From NCBI RefSeq assembly GCF_963678635.1, contig NC_087066.1, forward strand, positions 23,407,996 to 23,467,995: 60,000 nt of DNA. Reading direction: 5' to 3'. Made by a program: the position numbers and the translations under genes. How positions within the stretch are numbered: the first letter of the stretch is position 1; every line of letters starts with the position of its first letter. Positions 1 through 11,849 of this stretch are shown here, piece after piece. The notes under the pieces were generated by a model, which was given only the letters and a program-made list of their open reading frames with translations, searched no databases and was not told where the DNA came from. The stretch comes from Symsagittifera roscoffensis (lineage: Eukaryota; Xenacoelomorpha; Acoela; Convolutidae).

Positions 1-190
1 AATTGAAGAAAAAACAGTTTTTTTTGGCAAAATAAAACTAATTGAACTTAAGAAGACCTTAAAAGTCAAACCGCGAATGCTCAATTGGATCTTTCGTATT
101 TCGAGAGCGAACAAATTTCCTTTGAATCCAAAAAAAAATCAACACGACCTATGCAAGTGTTCAATGACACTTGAAAATGTGGCACAATCA
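1..190 (+). repeat. Dispersed repeat family R1, 3' part
   Basis: The window opens inside an old dispersed repeat. The blocks AAACCGCGAA (about 69-78) and AATCAACACGACCTAT (about 137-152) recur in the same order in copies near 16.7, 17.05, 19.18, 25.37 and 33.96 kb. There is no credible coding potential. From about 190 to 760 I see only AT-rich sequence, apart from the short palindrome at 377-393. Confidence 0.5.
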
Positions 191-376
191 ATTTTCAATC
201 TCGCGACCTGCTTTTTAAAAACCATTGGAAAAATCTTGCGCTATAACTATTTAGCTACAGAGCATGTCTGGCTCACTTACTGCAAAACAAGAACAGTAAA
301 AAAATGATAAAGCCTACTTGATAAAGTGATGATAAAGCCTACTTAGCTGATGCTGTTAAATTAATTTTACACAGTT

Positions 377-393
377 GCGAAGCGTAGCTTCGC
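377..393. repeat. Short perfect palindrome GCGAAGC-GTA-GCTTCGC
   Basis: A 7-bp perfect inverted repeat around a 3-base loop. The same stem-loop recurs elsewhere in the window (10,882; 29,378; diverged forms at 19,481, 26,653 and 27,050), so it is probably part of a transposon family rather than a chance hairpin. Confidence 0.6.
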
Positions 394-760
394 GCCACTT
401 TTCATAAAACAAAACGATCGAATGGCACGCTAGCAGACGAAAAAACAAGACGAAATCCTTAAAGTCGAAAAAATAGTTCGGAAACAAAATCGAATACTAT
501 ATGCCAACCAAAACTTTCAAATTTATTTCTCAAAAAGCTTGAATATTGACAAACATATTACAAAGGGTATTATTATACAGCAGCAAAACAGCATTGAAAC
601 AAAATTGATGAATCGGTAACTAAGCCGATAAAACAAATTCAAAACTCTTCATACACCCTCAATAGTTTCATACACCCTGGAAAAGCTTCAACTAATTTAT
701 GTAAGCAAAAGTACATAATATTCAAGATATGGCTTTGTGTCTACTTGTAAGTTGACTTAC

Positions 761-3700
761 TTCTATTAAACTCTATAAATTGTTCAGTGAATATCGGAAT
801 TTGAAGAGGATCTAAAGGTGCAGATGACTCCACATTTTGAGTTGAAGCAACGGCATCTCCATTGGTTTGAATAGAGCCTCCAACTGCATCAGCAGAAGAC
901 TTCTTTCCACTGCGGGATTTCTGAATAGACAAAAAATATTTATCAGCCTCAAGCATTTTAAGTTCACTGAAGAAGTTCACTTTAAGTTATACTCCGGCAA
1001 TTGATTTGGATAAATTAGAGAATTCACATAGTGTTGCTTTACTGTGCGGCTTGTGTGAAATCAGTCGGACATTTTTTGTCTCTGAATATTTATTTATTCA
1101 TTTTTAATAATAATTAAAAATTGTTCATGAATAACTACTTTCAAATTAAATATTATTTGAATCTCCTGTTGCGCAGAGTGAACTTAGAGCAGATCAGCTA
1201 ATCTCGTCATCTATCCTTTTCTTTCCCTTTTCAAGTCGCTGCCTGTTGCTGTAATTTGTTTATTTGATCAAATTATTTTGACTTGAATGAATTTATTCTT
1301 CTTCTTCTAGATGCTGCAGTAATAAGGCAAAGCGTCGCTCAATCAATCAAGTTTATGAATAAGAAAACCAGGAACTTAAATGGCTTCGCAAAAAACCTTA
1401 AAAACTGTACAAGAAAACAACCTAAAAATAGTTTTGTTAGCCTCGCCCTAAGCTCAGTCGATTTTGGCCCCAAGCTCGGTCCCATTCCCCCTCAACTTAT
1501 TCGTACCTGTGCATTTTTGTTTTTCTTCTGCTTGGCGGCTTTCATATTTTGGTACATTTTGCCGTCTTGACTCTTTGAAAACGTCTCCATCTCCAGACTG
1601 TAACGCTTTCGGTCCTCTTCGTGCTTGATAATGAATGGCTAAACATCACAAATGTTAGGATTGGTTCAGACAGCTTAATCGAGCCAGCTCAATAAGATCT
1701 GACCAATAAAGATTGTCCCATTTTGACCGCATCCAGCCAAAAACAACATTGTCAAAAAGAAGCCATCTCAGACGCCCGAGATATGTACTAACAGAAATAC
1801 CGATCCCCTCAAAAAACATGATATGATTAAAAAAAAACTTCAGTATATTTGCAAAAACTGCTCAAAAATTTTCGATTGGTTGAAGTCAAATGTCTGGAAA
1901 AATTGGCTAGATCCGATTTCCGTTTCATCATTAAAAGAAAAAATATAGCCAACAGACAGTTGAAAAAGTATCCATTAACTCAAGTACACAAAAAAAAACA
2001 TTCAACAAAGATGCAAAGCCAACATTAGGTCACTAAGTTGATTAAATTTACTAAGTCGATTAAATTTTTTGGAACAGAATACATCCAGTTTGAAAAAAAA
2101 AACAAATCAGATCCAGATTCGAATTCAAAACCTTTGCCTTCCCAGGCGTATTCGCTATCTCAAGGCAAAAATGAAACGCTAAAAACGAATTAATAATAAA
2201 CAAGACAAATGATTCTGTTCAATCGAAAAAAAACCTATTTCAATTTGATAACGTTCGCCAAGCGCAAGCGTAATTATTTGATTGTCACTATTTCTATTAA
2301 ACAAACACTAAGTAAAAAAAAAGAATCAATCCGTACTTTTTTCAACCCAATGGGATATCTGACAGAAGCAAAGTAAATAGGAAAAGTGTCAATGAGCTCA
2401 AGGACGCCAAAGGAACCTGGTTGATTTTATTGAACAATTTACAATTTCCGAAACTTTCATTAAATCTTCTTCAATTTCAAAAACCTTTTACGATTGAAAT
2501 TCTTTTCAAGAAGCTATCTCCAATAAAGACAACTAGGTCAGTATTCGATTTTTCTTTTTATTACATTTGAGCGCAAACAAAGATCAAGAATTTCAACAAA
2601 ATACGGCATTGTTCCACTTTACCACCCTCCTCGTAAAATTACAAAATCAGGTTGATTCAAACGGCGATTTGCAAGTAGAAATGTTGCAACAATTCTTCAC
2701 TTGTCCACGCTTACAACTTTTATCACAGTTAAAAAACGAAAAACAGTTATTTTAAATAGGTTTTTGTAAATTGAGATTCAAAGAAAAATGAACGGTGGGA
2801 ACTGGACAGGAGTAAAAAATACATATATTTACATATAACTGGACAGGAGAAAAATCCATAAACACATTTATTTAAATAAGTCTACAACACGCGTAAAAGT
2901 TTCACGCTACAACACGCTTCAACGTCATGAATAATTGCCAAAGAAAAAAAACTAAAAAACGCCAATCAGATAAAAAAATTTTGTTAGACATTATAGCCGC
3001 GACCGCTCGAAAAACTTCGCGCTCCAGGAAGGTTGTGATTATATTAAGCTGACTAGATTTTTCAATCAATCTGTCTGTAACATATGCGTACGAAACAAAT
3101 CAGTCTCAAACAAAATCTTAATTTATTTTAGAAGAAAGTATGAGCATTCGGAGGATCTTTTTCTTTTAAATAAAGTCACTCTATTTTTGTTTTGCGTTCG
3201 ATTGCTAGTTTTCATTCTATAGAATTTTTTAATTGTTTATTGTCAGCTCAAATTGCAATAATGCAAGTCAATTAGCTCGGCAATCGTAATTTTTATTAAA
3301 AAAACCCCAAACTAAAACAAAATAAAAATAGAGCTCAATTTTGTACAGTTGAATAAAACTTTTCAGTTCTCTTCTGAAACAGAATCTTTTACATCAAAAA
3401 ACTTGACGATTAACAAATATTGAAATATCGTTGGTTTACTATTAACTTAAAATTTTTTGTAGCCATGATAACATGAGTCGTACAAAATATATTCGAGAAA
3501 TATATTAAATATTAAAATTTTATTTCAAAATTGGATTTCAGTTCTCGATTGAGACATTTGAACCGTCTTGAGCTTGTTCACTTATTGCTGCTATGTGAGC
3601 TCAGTTCGATGTTCTCTGTCCAAACAGCCTCCAACCAATTTTATCGATGCAATGGAGGCTATAGGAACAAGACATTAATATAAGAGACAGCCGCAACAAA

Positions 3701-6700
3701 GTTAAGCAAACTTAATAAAACCGGATTAAGATGCCTCCGACTAGCGAGTGTTTTGGACCCAAATAATTTTAGAAATTTATGTTTAACTTGATCAAAATCA
3801 AACTTATTGTCCTTAGCAGAAAAACCTTGTTCTTCATTGGTTCTTCCTGTCATTGAAATTAATCTTATGTTTAATTAATTCACCAAATACAAGTAAAGTT
3901 CACATCCTAGATTTTGTAATCAGAAACTTTGTAGTTAACGTTTTTTTCTGAGACAAATTTTAGTTACAAGCATTGCCGATAAGGAAATACACCACTACTT
4001 TAACTTCAAACAGAGTTTCGAGGTCCTACCGGTTCCGTTTGCAATCCTCTAACGGTAAAGTTTGATTTGAATATTAAATCCCCTTTCAGGTTTAACTCTT
4101 GAGATATATATTCTTTCTTTCTTTGTTTATACGACAAAAAGTCATCAATTTCGGCTTCAACTTTTTGTTTTGGCTAAGTTGTCTCACATTGTTCGACAGA
4201 GAGGTCATAAGTTTATATTTAACAAAATATTTCTGGTTAAATAGAGACGGCGCCTCTCAGTCCATATTAAATCTACTATCCGATGTTTTCCACTTGTTTG
4301 TAATGTAACTCTTGCGCTAATTTCGACACAATGGCAAATCCGAATTCGCAACATTTGCGGTACGAAAATGACTGACTGCGCCTAAAGGCAAACGAAAAAA
4401 AATAAGAAAAATTGATAAATAAAATTAAAAAAAAAAACGTTTTCGTCAACAAAATTTTTAAATATTGCAGGAAAAGCCCGAAATAACCGGAAAAATTACC
4501 TGCACGATTAGAAACTTTACAAATAGCTTCCTCAATGCTAGAACAAAAACGAATTTTCAAAAACTCTATTTTGCAGAACTAAGCCGACAAAAATTAGCAG
4601 GCAATAAATTACATTAGCCGAAATTTCCAGTTTACATAAGCAAGGGTCTTGGCTTTTTCGTCTCAATCATGGGTGTTACAGAAACATAAGAAAAAGCTGA
4701 ATATAAGAAAAGTCGAGGTACGGGAACTACGCGAATCAAATAAACAGACGGACGATAGTCCGAAAAAGCACAAAAACTCACAACAAGCAAAAAAAAGTCC
4801 CGGCCGGATTCGAACCACAATCCTTAGGTCTCGAGCAGTTGTGTTACCTCTACCACAGATAGTTAATTGCATTTGACTTTATAGTTACCAAGCGGTAACC
4901 TAGCCGAAAATAACTGAGCTGAAACCCTTCATGCCGAAAAAACACTTTTCCCTCAATTTTTCCCTCAGAACACATACACGCGCACAAGAAAAATTTACGT
5001 CCTCAAACTACGCAATAAGAGGCCACTAAATCGATATAAAATAAGTCGAAACCTTTTACGCCGAATCAAAAAAAAACAAAAGAAAAAGGAAATTTTAACG
5101 AATAGAGTTGGTAAAACTACAACTAACAAAAAGCAAATTTCGAATAGACAGGATATTCAAAATGCTAACAAGCTCAAATTATGTATGTTGCAACATTATG
5201 TATGTTGCAACAGGGTAATAACTCAAATCAATTACCCTTCGCTCCTCTTCTCCCATGGCTTTCCATTTGCTGGAGAGAAGGGCAGACACCTCTTTGATAT
5301 CCATACCCTTGAAATTGTGACCCTCACTGCGCATGAAGTATGCATAGCCTGTCATTGGCCGTTTTGGGGGACGAACATCAGTCTTCGAATCTTTCTTCTT
5401 CACTAAACAAAATTTGGGAAATGAATTTTTTTTACAATTTACGCCAACATCAGTAGCATGCAGAGGGGGGGGGGGTGTGAAAATTTAACCTATATACCCA
5501 CCAAAAATATAAACTTTTATTATTTATTATGTTCGTTTTTGGCGGAACGATCCTTGAGGTGGGGAGGGGTCATATGTCGTTGAAAACAAGACTTTTGCTC
5601 TACGCATTTGAAAATGGGGAGATATAGCGAGTGGAGCAATTGCGAAGGTCTTTGCTTATCAACCAAAAGATTGCTGGTTAGAGGGAGCTCGATGCTTGAG
5701 GTTGCCGTTGAGACAACAGCTCCCATTCGAGGAAAATTTGTTTAAAAATGCAAGCAGGTCTTAATCAGATACGTTATCGTTTTCTTTTCAAAAAAGAGCA
5801 AAATAGTTCAAATGATGACACTATCTAGCGTCGGAATGTCCTGAGTATTGTTCTTAAATGTGCCGTTATCGTTAGCAAATTGCCTGTGACGCAGAATACT
5901 TTTAGAAAAAAGGTCATTGTACTGTTTCGGCAGAGCCCAAAAAATTGAAATGGCTGGCCTAAAAGAGTTGGGAAATTAACCCCTAGAAAAATTTCCTATG
6001 CACACCACTTGCTTCAAAGATATTTTCACATGCCAACTTAGAGGACAACTCCAGCTAGTTTTTAGCAATATAAGCTCAAAAATGATCAAGGGTACTGGCA
6101 GATCTAAAAATTTCACGAGACGTCTAATTTTCTAACATTTCGATTCGAGTACATTTTCGGAAGGCTACCTAACTTGATTTTCCGAGCATTCCAGAAACGT
6201 CAGAGAACTCAATTCTTCCCGATATTTCTATCGCATTCACAGAAAAATATATAAATTTCTAGCGCACAAGTTACGAAGATTTTCACTCATGCGACGGAAG
6301 TCATGGCTAATAGAGCTATTATTCACCTTTATTTTCAGAATACGTCGGTGTCAACTTAAATTTCAACAAATGACCAGGGATATTAAGCATCTTACCTTTT
6401 TTGTTCTCAGAAAACGTCACCATCTTCGCTTTTTTTCCTGTCGACTTTTCTTTTTTGGTATCCTTGTCACTGTCTTCCTCTGAGGAGTCTTCGCCACCTC
6501 CTTTTTCTTTTGAATCTGACTTATCATCGTCACTGTCCACATCTACGTCATCTCCGTCAGATCCTTCGTCTCCCGAGGATCCTGGAGGCCTAAGAATGGA
6601 CAAATCAAATAAGAACGTCAATTAGGGGAGCGATGGTGAAGTGTTTACGTCTCAGCCAACATTACCCAGCCAAGAAAAATAGCCACAAAAACTGCATGTA

Positions 6701-9407
6701 GATCTTAACCAGGGGCACAACAGCGGTTCTCCTTGTTGAGCTGAGCAGCTTGCATGTTGGTCCATTACCTTGTGGCTAAATCGTCTTTGTCTTAAAAATT
6801 ATATTAACACGAACATCAGATTCTCCGAAGGAATAATAACGGAGCATTACGGAAAAAGTACTTTTTATAACTACAGGAGCATTCCAATTAAGTAAACTAA
6901 TTGAGGCCTGAAAAGCCAGTCTTAATTTACTTGATGCCTCTAGCGTCTCCAAAAGAATTGCATTTCGATTAGTTAAAGAAATAATCCCTCATTCGCACGT
7001 TTAAAACAGAGATAACCTACATGGTGCAACTCCAAAATTTTGAAAGCAACTCGAAAATTTTAAAAATTTTACAAAATCATACTGCCTTACACTTGAACGA
7101 TTTTTTTACCATTCAATGAGCTATAATGTTTGAAGCATCCTTCTATTATACTTTATCCTCCAAAGACAAAGAAATATTAGTGGTATCAGGCCACGAGTAT
7201 CATCTTAAACGTAAGAAAAAAATCACTACGAACTGGAACTGCACAAAATACCAGACTCATAAAAGCCGAGCAACATCAATAACAGGCGTAAATTTTATTG
7301 AAACTAGGGGTGAGCATAATCATGACGGGAAACCTGATGCTCGACTAGTTTTGAAAAACATCAAGGACCTGAGCGAGAGTAACACCCCGACCGTCGCAGT
7401 CGCCGCAGCAATTCAGCCCATAACAGACAAAATTGCCACTCAATAGCTCTACTAAATGAATCAAATTTAATTCGAACTGCACAACTCATGCGCAAGCAAC
7501 GAGAACAGGTTTTACCAGTCTCTCCAGCAACAAGAAATTTCTAAATACCCGAGCTATTTAAGAACTTTGTAATATTTGATACTCCGCATTTGGCGACCCG
7601 GAATTTTTTTCAAAATTTTGGTTGGATGACGGAACTTTCAAAGTTACTCCTAAATTGTTTTATCAACTTTACTCCATACATATAAGTCTTTCAGAAATAG
7701 CCAAACAAAACGGAAAAAACCTACTATCGTTTCTTAGAACCCTAAAAACTTAAACATGACTGTAATGCTGAAAAAATTTTGCTGGATTTCGAGCAGGCCG
7801 CTCTTCAAGCGGTCCGAAAAAACTTCCCAGAGTCCAAGCTGTCTGGAATTTTTCTCATCTTTCTCAAATTTTTAACCTCACTGGCTTTCGAAAACGAAGA
7901 ACAAATAGGAAACTCGTACGATAAAATAGTCGAGGATATTCAAATATCATGCGATCGCACCATAAAATAATGAGAAAAAAAATTGCAAAGGTTGACGAGA
8001 TCTGCCTCTCTTTTGGGTCAAATTACATAAAAAGCCTCGTCCCGAACCGAGAAGTCCTATTCCTCTCCTTCACTTCGGAACCAAAGCGATGCGCCAACAT
8101 CCGGTTTGACAAGAACAACAAAAGCTGTGGAGGGCTGGCATTAAGGCATACATTCATATTTTAGTTGTTCACACCCTGGTATTAGAGTGGTAATTGAAAA
8201 CTTGCAAAAAAGACGCCTCCCTTCAAAAACTTAGTTTCTTTAACGCCTCGAGCGGGCACCAGGTTACAAAAAAGAAAAAGTGCACAATATAATGCAGGTT
8301 TACAAAGGGAAAACTGATTTGCACTTCTTTCACGCTTTGGCGAACTTAAGCTAAACATTTATTCATTTGTTCTTTGTATTCATTTAAATTGAAATGTTGT
8401 TTGTCAGTTTTTTGAGAAAAGACGTCTTCTTGCAGCCTCACGGAGACGTAACCGCAATGGCTTGACTCGCATTTGAAAAGTACTGTCTCGAGCAATTTAA
8501 TCCCGGAAAAATCGCTCCTTTGGCGAGACGCTAGGTTGGGACTAGAGGCTGGCAAATTCTTTACACATTGCGTTGTATGCCGACAGTTCAAAAAATTGTT
8601 AAATTTTAAATGACTGGCATTTGAAAAAACTAAGATCGATCAAAGTTTCGGTCGCAACCAGTTTTCATTCCATAAGTCATTTAAACTTAGCCAATTAACC
8701 TATTATTGGCAAGAGTATTTTCAAGGTCAAGTTCAATTTTCAAGGTCAAGTTCAAACTTGAATCATGCCGATCGGATTAGTTTTCAAGTCTAGACTATCG
8801 GCAAGGTCATTTCTTGTTCAAATCTAAACAGCATTTAGCAGCTTGCATGTTACTTTGTTTTGCTTCGCAAAAACTTTCGCAATTAAAGCTTTTATGTTTA
8901 CCGACGCCATGGATCCGAATTCTTTTCAAGTAAGTTTCTTTTTGATTCCAACAATTGTTATTAAAAAGGGGTTAAATTGTAGAGGGGTTATCTAGTTCTG
9001 GGGTTATATGAGAGGAGGTTAAGAAAAAGGGGTTTAAAAAACGGGGGTAACAATCTTTGGAACCAAATACTTAATAACAAAAATATCTCCTTTTGCAAAC
9101 TTTATGAATTTTACGCGGTTAACCCATTTAATCAGATTGTATTTTTCTGCATACTTTTTACCTCACTGTATCAAAAGCCAAAACTGAACTTTATTTGATA
9201 CTTCTAAGCTTCTCAGCTTGAAATTGTCGTTAATAATCCCGAATGCCAGAAATTAGTTCGAATCAAATAGAAAACGTCACGAAAATGTGAAAAAAAAACA
9301 ATAGAGGCTTTTCTTTCCTTCAAATTTCATATCAACTCACTTGTAATCCAGATCCTCGCTACTTTCGCTGTCTTCATTGATCTCCATTCAATTACGAGCC
9401 AAAATAT
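761..9407 (-). CDS. HMG20-like HMG-box protein (four exons recognised, incomplete)
   Basis: Minus-strand gene with recognised exons at 9341-9407 (ATG at 9385-9387), 6396-6589, 5236-5402 and 761-966. The first three join in phase with GT/AG sites: AA|G, then G|TG. The product starts MEINEDSESSEDLDYK, runs through a Ser/Asp/Glu-rich stretch and a Lys-rich linker, and enters an HMG box (RPPKRPMTGYAYFM to WKAMGEEERR, 5236-5402). The fourth exon carries LQIPIFTEQF, close to the IPIFTEEF motif just upstream of the coiled coil in HMG20A/HMG20B, chromatin proteins linked to the LSD1-CoREST complex. The HMG box exon ends in phase 0, while the last exon needs two preceding bases. A short exon for HMG helix III is therefore missing from this model, and I could not find it. 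The gene runs past the left edge. SSRP1 is the main alternative for the acidic+HMG part, but the short N-terminus and the IPIFTEQF motif argue against it. Confidence 0.55.
967..4780. other. Intronic, no recognisable feature
   Basis: AT-rich sequence inside the HMG-box gene. ORFs here are short, lack family motifs and do not sit between convincing splice sites. The helix-III exon expected from the HMG gene model should lie in this stretch, but I could not place it. Confidence 0.5.
4790..4866 (-). repeat. tRNA-like sequence / SINE head with pol III boxes
   Basis: On the minus strand there is a box A-like TGTGGTAGAGGTA (rc of about 4845-4857) and, some 30 bases on, a good box B GGTTCGAATCC (rc of about 4806-4816). 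A run of T follows directly (rc of 4788-4796), as expected for a pol III terminator. The acceptor and T stems do not pair well, so it is more likely a tRNA-derived SINE head or tRNA pseudogene than a working tRNA gene. A similar arrangement lies at 30,861-30,925. Confidence 0.4.
5461..5480. repeat. Poly-G tract in the HMG gene intron
   Basis: About a dozen consecutive G residues interrupt otherwise AT-rich intron sequence. From here to about 6,390 I see no other feature. Confidence 0.7.
6826..8165 (+). pseudogene. Decayed MULE transposase with FLYWCH zinc finger
   Basis: The plus-strand ORF at 7126-7446 reads as a FLYWCH zinc-finger domain, with YHLKRKKKITTNWNC and then RGEHNHDGKPD; Cys and the HNH pair are kept. 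FLYWCH domains often precede MULE-type transposases. Downstream, 7612-7680 reads WLDDGTFKVTPKLFYQLY, a classic MULE transposase N-terminal motif, and 7779-7860 reads LDFEQAALQAVRKNFPESK, the DFE-type segment. Frame changes and stops separate these blocks, so it cannot be expressed as one protein. It lies inside the HMG-box gene on the opposite strand. The first 448 bp are duplicated at 10,162-10,610. Confidence 0.75.
8721..8748 (+). promoter_or_regulatory. Two TCAAGGTCA motifs, monomeric nuclear-receptor type
   Basis: TCAAGGTCA occurs at 8721-8729 and again at 8740-8748 within a 19-bp tandem duplication. It matches the extended half-site known for ERR, SF-1 and FTZ-F1 receptors. The pair lies about 0.6 kb from the first recognised exon of the HMG gene. 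Whether it works as an element is inference; it may be only a small tandem duplication. Confidence 0.3.
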
Positions 9408-9893
9408 CTGAAATACAGATAATACTTTTTAAGTAACTTAAGAATTACAGTAATACAAAAAAATCGTGATAAAATCGAGGCATTCCAGAAACCAAACAAA
9501 ACACATTAATTGAAACGGTGGCAAAAATACACTTCGCGGTGGCAAAAATACCAGGGACAAAGCTTTGAAGGCTGATGTGAAGTTCTTTGCCTAGCAAAAT
9601 TTCTGGTACAGACGGAATCAATCATACATTTTACAGAAAGACACTTATTTCAAAAAGCTGGCCGAAAAACTTTCAGCTACACATCTCAGCAACCTCCGCA
9701 TACTGACATAACAAATACATTCAGAAACGACAGCTATGATTTAACATATTCTGCTGAAATTCCGGAAATAGAAAATGGGCAATAAAACTAGTCGGTGGAT
9801 ATGCGAAATACTTTGAGAAAAAACAAAGAGCACTTGAGTAAAAATAGAGGTAAGAACAGGCCGCAAATGAAACCTATACTTCCAAGTTTTAGT

Positions 9894-10166
9894 AGGTTTG
9901 TGACTAATAAGCTTTCATGTCCATTAAGCATTCGGCAGTACCTAGGCCTCGAGGTCGATTTGAAAGACTACTGCCACTTGAAGTCAAACGCAATCTTTTG
10001 AGCCATTTCGACTTTTTGAAGATCGTATTTTGTCTTGACTTTGGCAAGCGAGTCTGATAGAGAGCTTCAAAATAAACCAAAATTCAAAGTTACAAAAACA
10101 GCAAGAAAAAAAGATGAAGAGCAAGCCAAAAAAAGGAAAAATCACATTGCTAACACAGAGGCGAAG
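9894..10166 (+). repeat. 273-bp direct duplication, left copy
   Basis: Identical, apart from one T/C difference in a run near 10,116, to 10,615-10,887. The two copies flank the transposed MULE fragment. The sequence carries small ORFs on both strands with no known motif and ends at the GAGGCGAAG part of the dispersed palindrome family. Confidence 0.9.
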
Positions 10167-10610
10167 GAATAATAACGGAGCATTACGGAAAAAGTACTTT
10201 TTATAACTACAGGAGCATTCCAATTAAGTAAACTAATTGAGGCCTGAAAAGCCAGTCTTAATTTACTTGATGCCTCTAGCGTCTCCAAAAGAATTGCATT
10301 TCGATTAGTTAAAGAAATAATCCCTCATTTGCACGTTTAAAACAGAGATAACCTACATGGTGCAACTCCAAAATTTTGAAAGCAACTCGAAAATTTTAAA
10401 AATTTTACAAAATCATACTGCCTTACACTTGAACGATTTTTTTTACCATTCAATGAGCTATAATGTTTGAAGCATCCTTCTATTATACTTTATCCTCCAA
10501 AGACAAAGAAATATTAGTGGTATCAGGCCACGAGTATCATCTTAAACGTAAGAAAAAAATCACTACGAACTGGAACTGCACAAAATACCAGACTCATAAA
10601 AGCCGAGCAA
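10162..10610 (+). repeat. Transposed copy of the 5' MULE/FLYWCH segment
   Basis: Nearly identical to 6826-7273: one C/T difference and one extra T in a T-run. It stops in the middle of the FLYWCH ORF. The left junction shares CGAAG with the target, and the right junction repeats GCCGAG. These short homologies suggest a template-switch or end-joining event rather than normal transposition. Confidence 0.9.
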
Positions 10611-10614
10611 GCCG

Positions 10615-10887
10615 AGGTTTGTGACTAATAAGCTTTCATGTCCATTAAGCATTCGGCAGTACCTAGGCCTCGAGGTCGATTTGAAAGACTACTGCCACTT
10701 GAAGTCAAACGCAATCTTTTGAGCCATTTCGACTTTTTGAAGATCGTATTTTGTCTTGACTTTGGCAAGCGAGTCTGATAGAGAGCTTCAAAATAAACCA
10801 AAATTCAAAGTTACAAAAACAGCAAGAAAAAAAGACGAAGAGCAAGCCAAAAAAAGGAAAAATCACATTGCTAACACAGAGGCGAAG
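10615..10887 (+). repeat. 273-bp direct duplication, right copy
   Basis: Second copy of 9894-10166, offset by exactly 721 bp. It continues past 10,887 into the full palindrome GCGAAGC-GGA-GCTTCGC, so this copy is probably the original locus and the left one the duplicate. Confidence 0.9.
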
Positions 10888-11640
10888 CGGAGCTTCGCAA
10901 CCTTTGCGGTGCAAAATCTTATTGCGCTACAAGATAGTGAATGGAAAAAAAAGAAGTAAAAAAAAACTTCTGGAAAATCAAATTGAGAAAAAATAACTTG
11001 AAATAAGTCGTAAAATTACAGCCACAAAAACTTGCCGCACGTTTGTATCGGATGAAAATCATAAACAGCCTTTAAAAATGAAAATCATTTACCGAGCGTC
11101 AACAAACTTTGGGTCGAAACCTGTTGAGCCGAAAATAAAAAAATTCTCATAAAATTGTTTCTCAAGTTTTTAAAGTTTTTACGACCCATCAAACTGAAGC
11201 ACATAATCGCATATAGATATATTTTGCCCTGGAAATCATGTACTATAAGTTGACTAACTCGATATACCATGAACTGACGATGTTAAAAATACATTAAAAA
11301 AACGAGAAAAAAAACTCAAAATCAGACCTGGTTAATTCACAAATTTGTGAAACTTCAGTTATAGTACCAACTGTTTAAATTGGGAAAAAAAACATGCCTT
11401 AAGAAGTAGGCCAATGAAAAACCTACCAGATAAAAAAATGGCTGCTAAAAAAACGGAAAATGAACCAACAGAAACTAGGACGAAAACCACCAACCCGAAA
11501 AATTGTGAGCGTTTTTTTGAAAAAGTTAATTCCAATCTGAAACAGGCATTAACTAATTACTATTTGTACGATAGTAGTTCTATTAACTACTTGCATAATA
11601 GTAGTTTTATTTGAATTTCAGCATGCCAGAGATGAATGAG
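10878..11640 (+). repeat. Dispersed repeat family R2, copy 1
   Basis: Non-coding repeat starting at the GAGGCGAAGC palindrome. It shares ordered blocks with 26,640-27,900, including ACTTTGGGTCGAAACCTGTT (about 11,106-11,125) and a later block on lysine-rich AT sequence. No ORF of a known transposase or reverse transcriptase is visible, so it may be a non-autonomous element. Confidence 0.6.
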
Positions 11641-11849
11641 TTCAGATGATTGAGTCCTGTGGACAAATTGTTTACGGAAAAAAAATCTAGTCCCCGATTG
11701 TAATACCCTTGCTCATCGCAAGGGTAATAAACATTCAATCTCAGAAAGTATAACACTTGGAAAATTGCTACGTATGGAAAGCAGGGAAAACCGGTGCTTC
11801 GAAGTTTTGAAAACTCATAAAAAAACGGCATATATTGAAAAAATATATA

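Noticed and set aside
3659-3853. Candidate helix-III exon of the HMG gene (residues SAKDNKFDFDQ)
   Set aside because: The frame does not match the phase-0 donor at 5236, and the splice acceptor is weak.
4504-4541. A 38-bp segment with good acceptor and donor as the missing HMG exon
   Set aside because: Its length fits, but the required phase meets a stop codon at once.
5236-6589. Reading the acidic+HMG exons as SSRP1 (FACT)
   Set aside because: The first coding exon joins directly in phase to the acidic exon, leaving no room for the large SSRP1 N-terminal domains, and the downstream exon resembles HMG20.
8896-8932. A plus-strand start exon ATGTTTACCGACGCCATGG followed by a GTAAGT donor
   Set aside because: No in-phase downstream plus-strand exon could be found, so one short exon is not enough.
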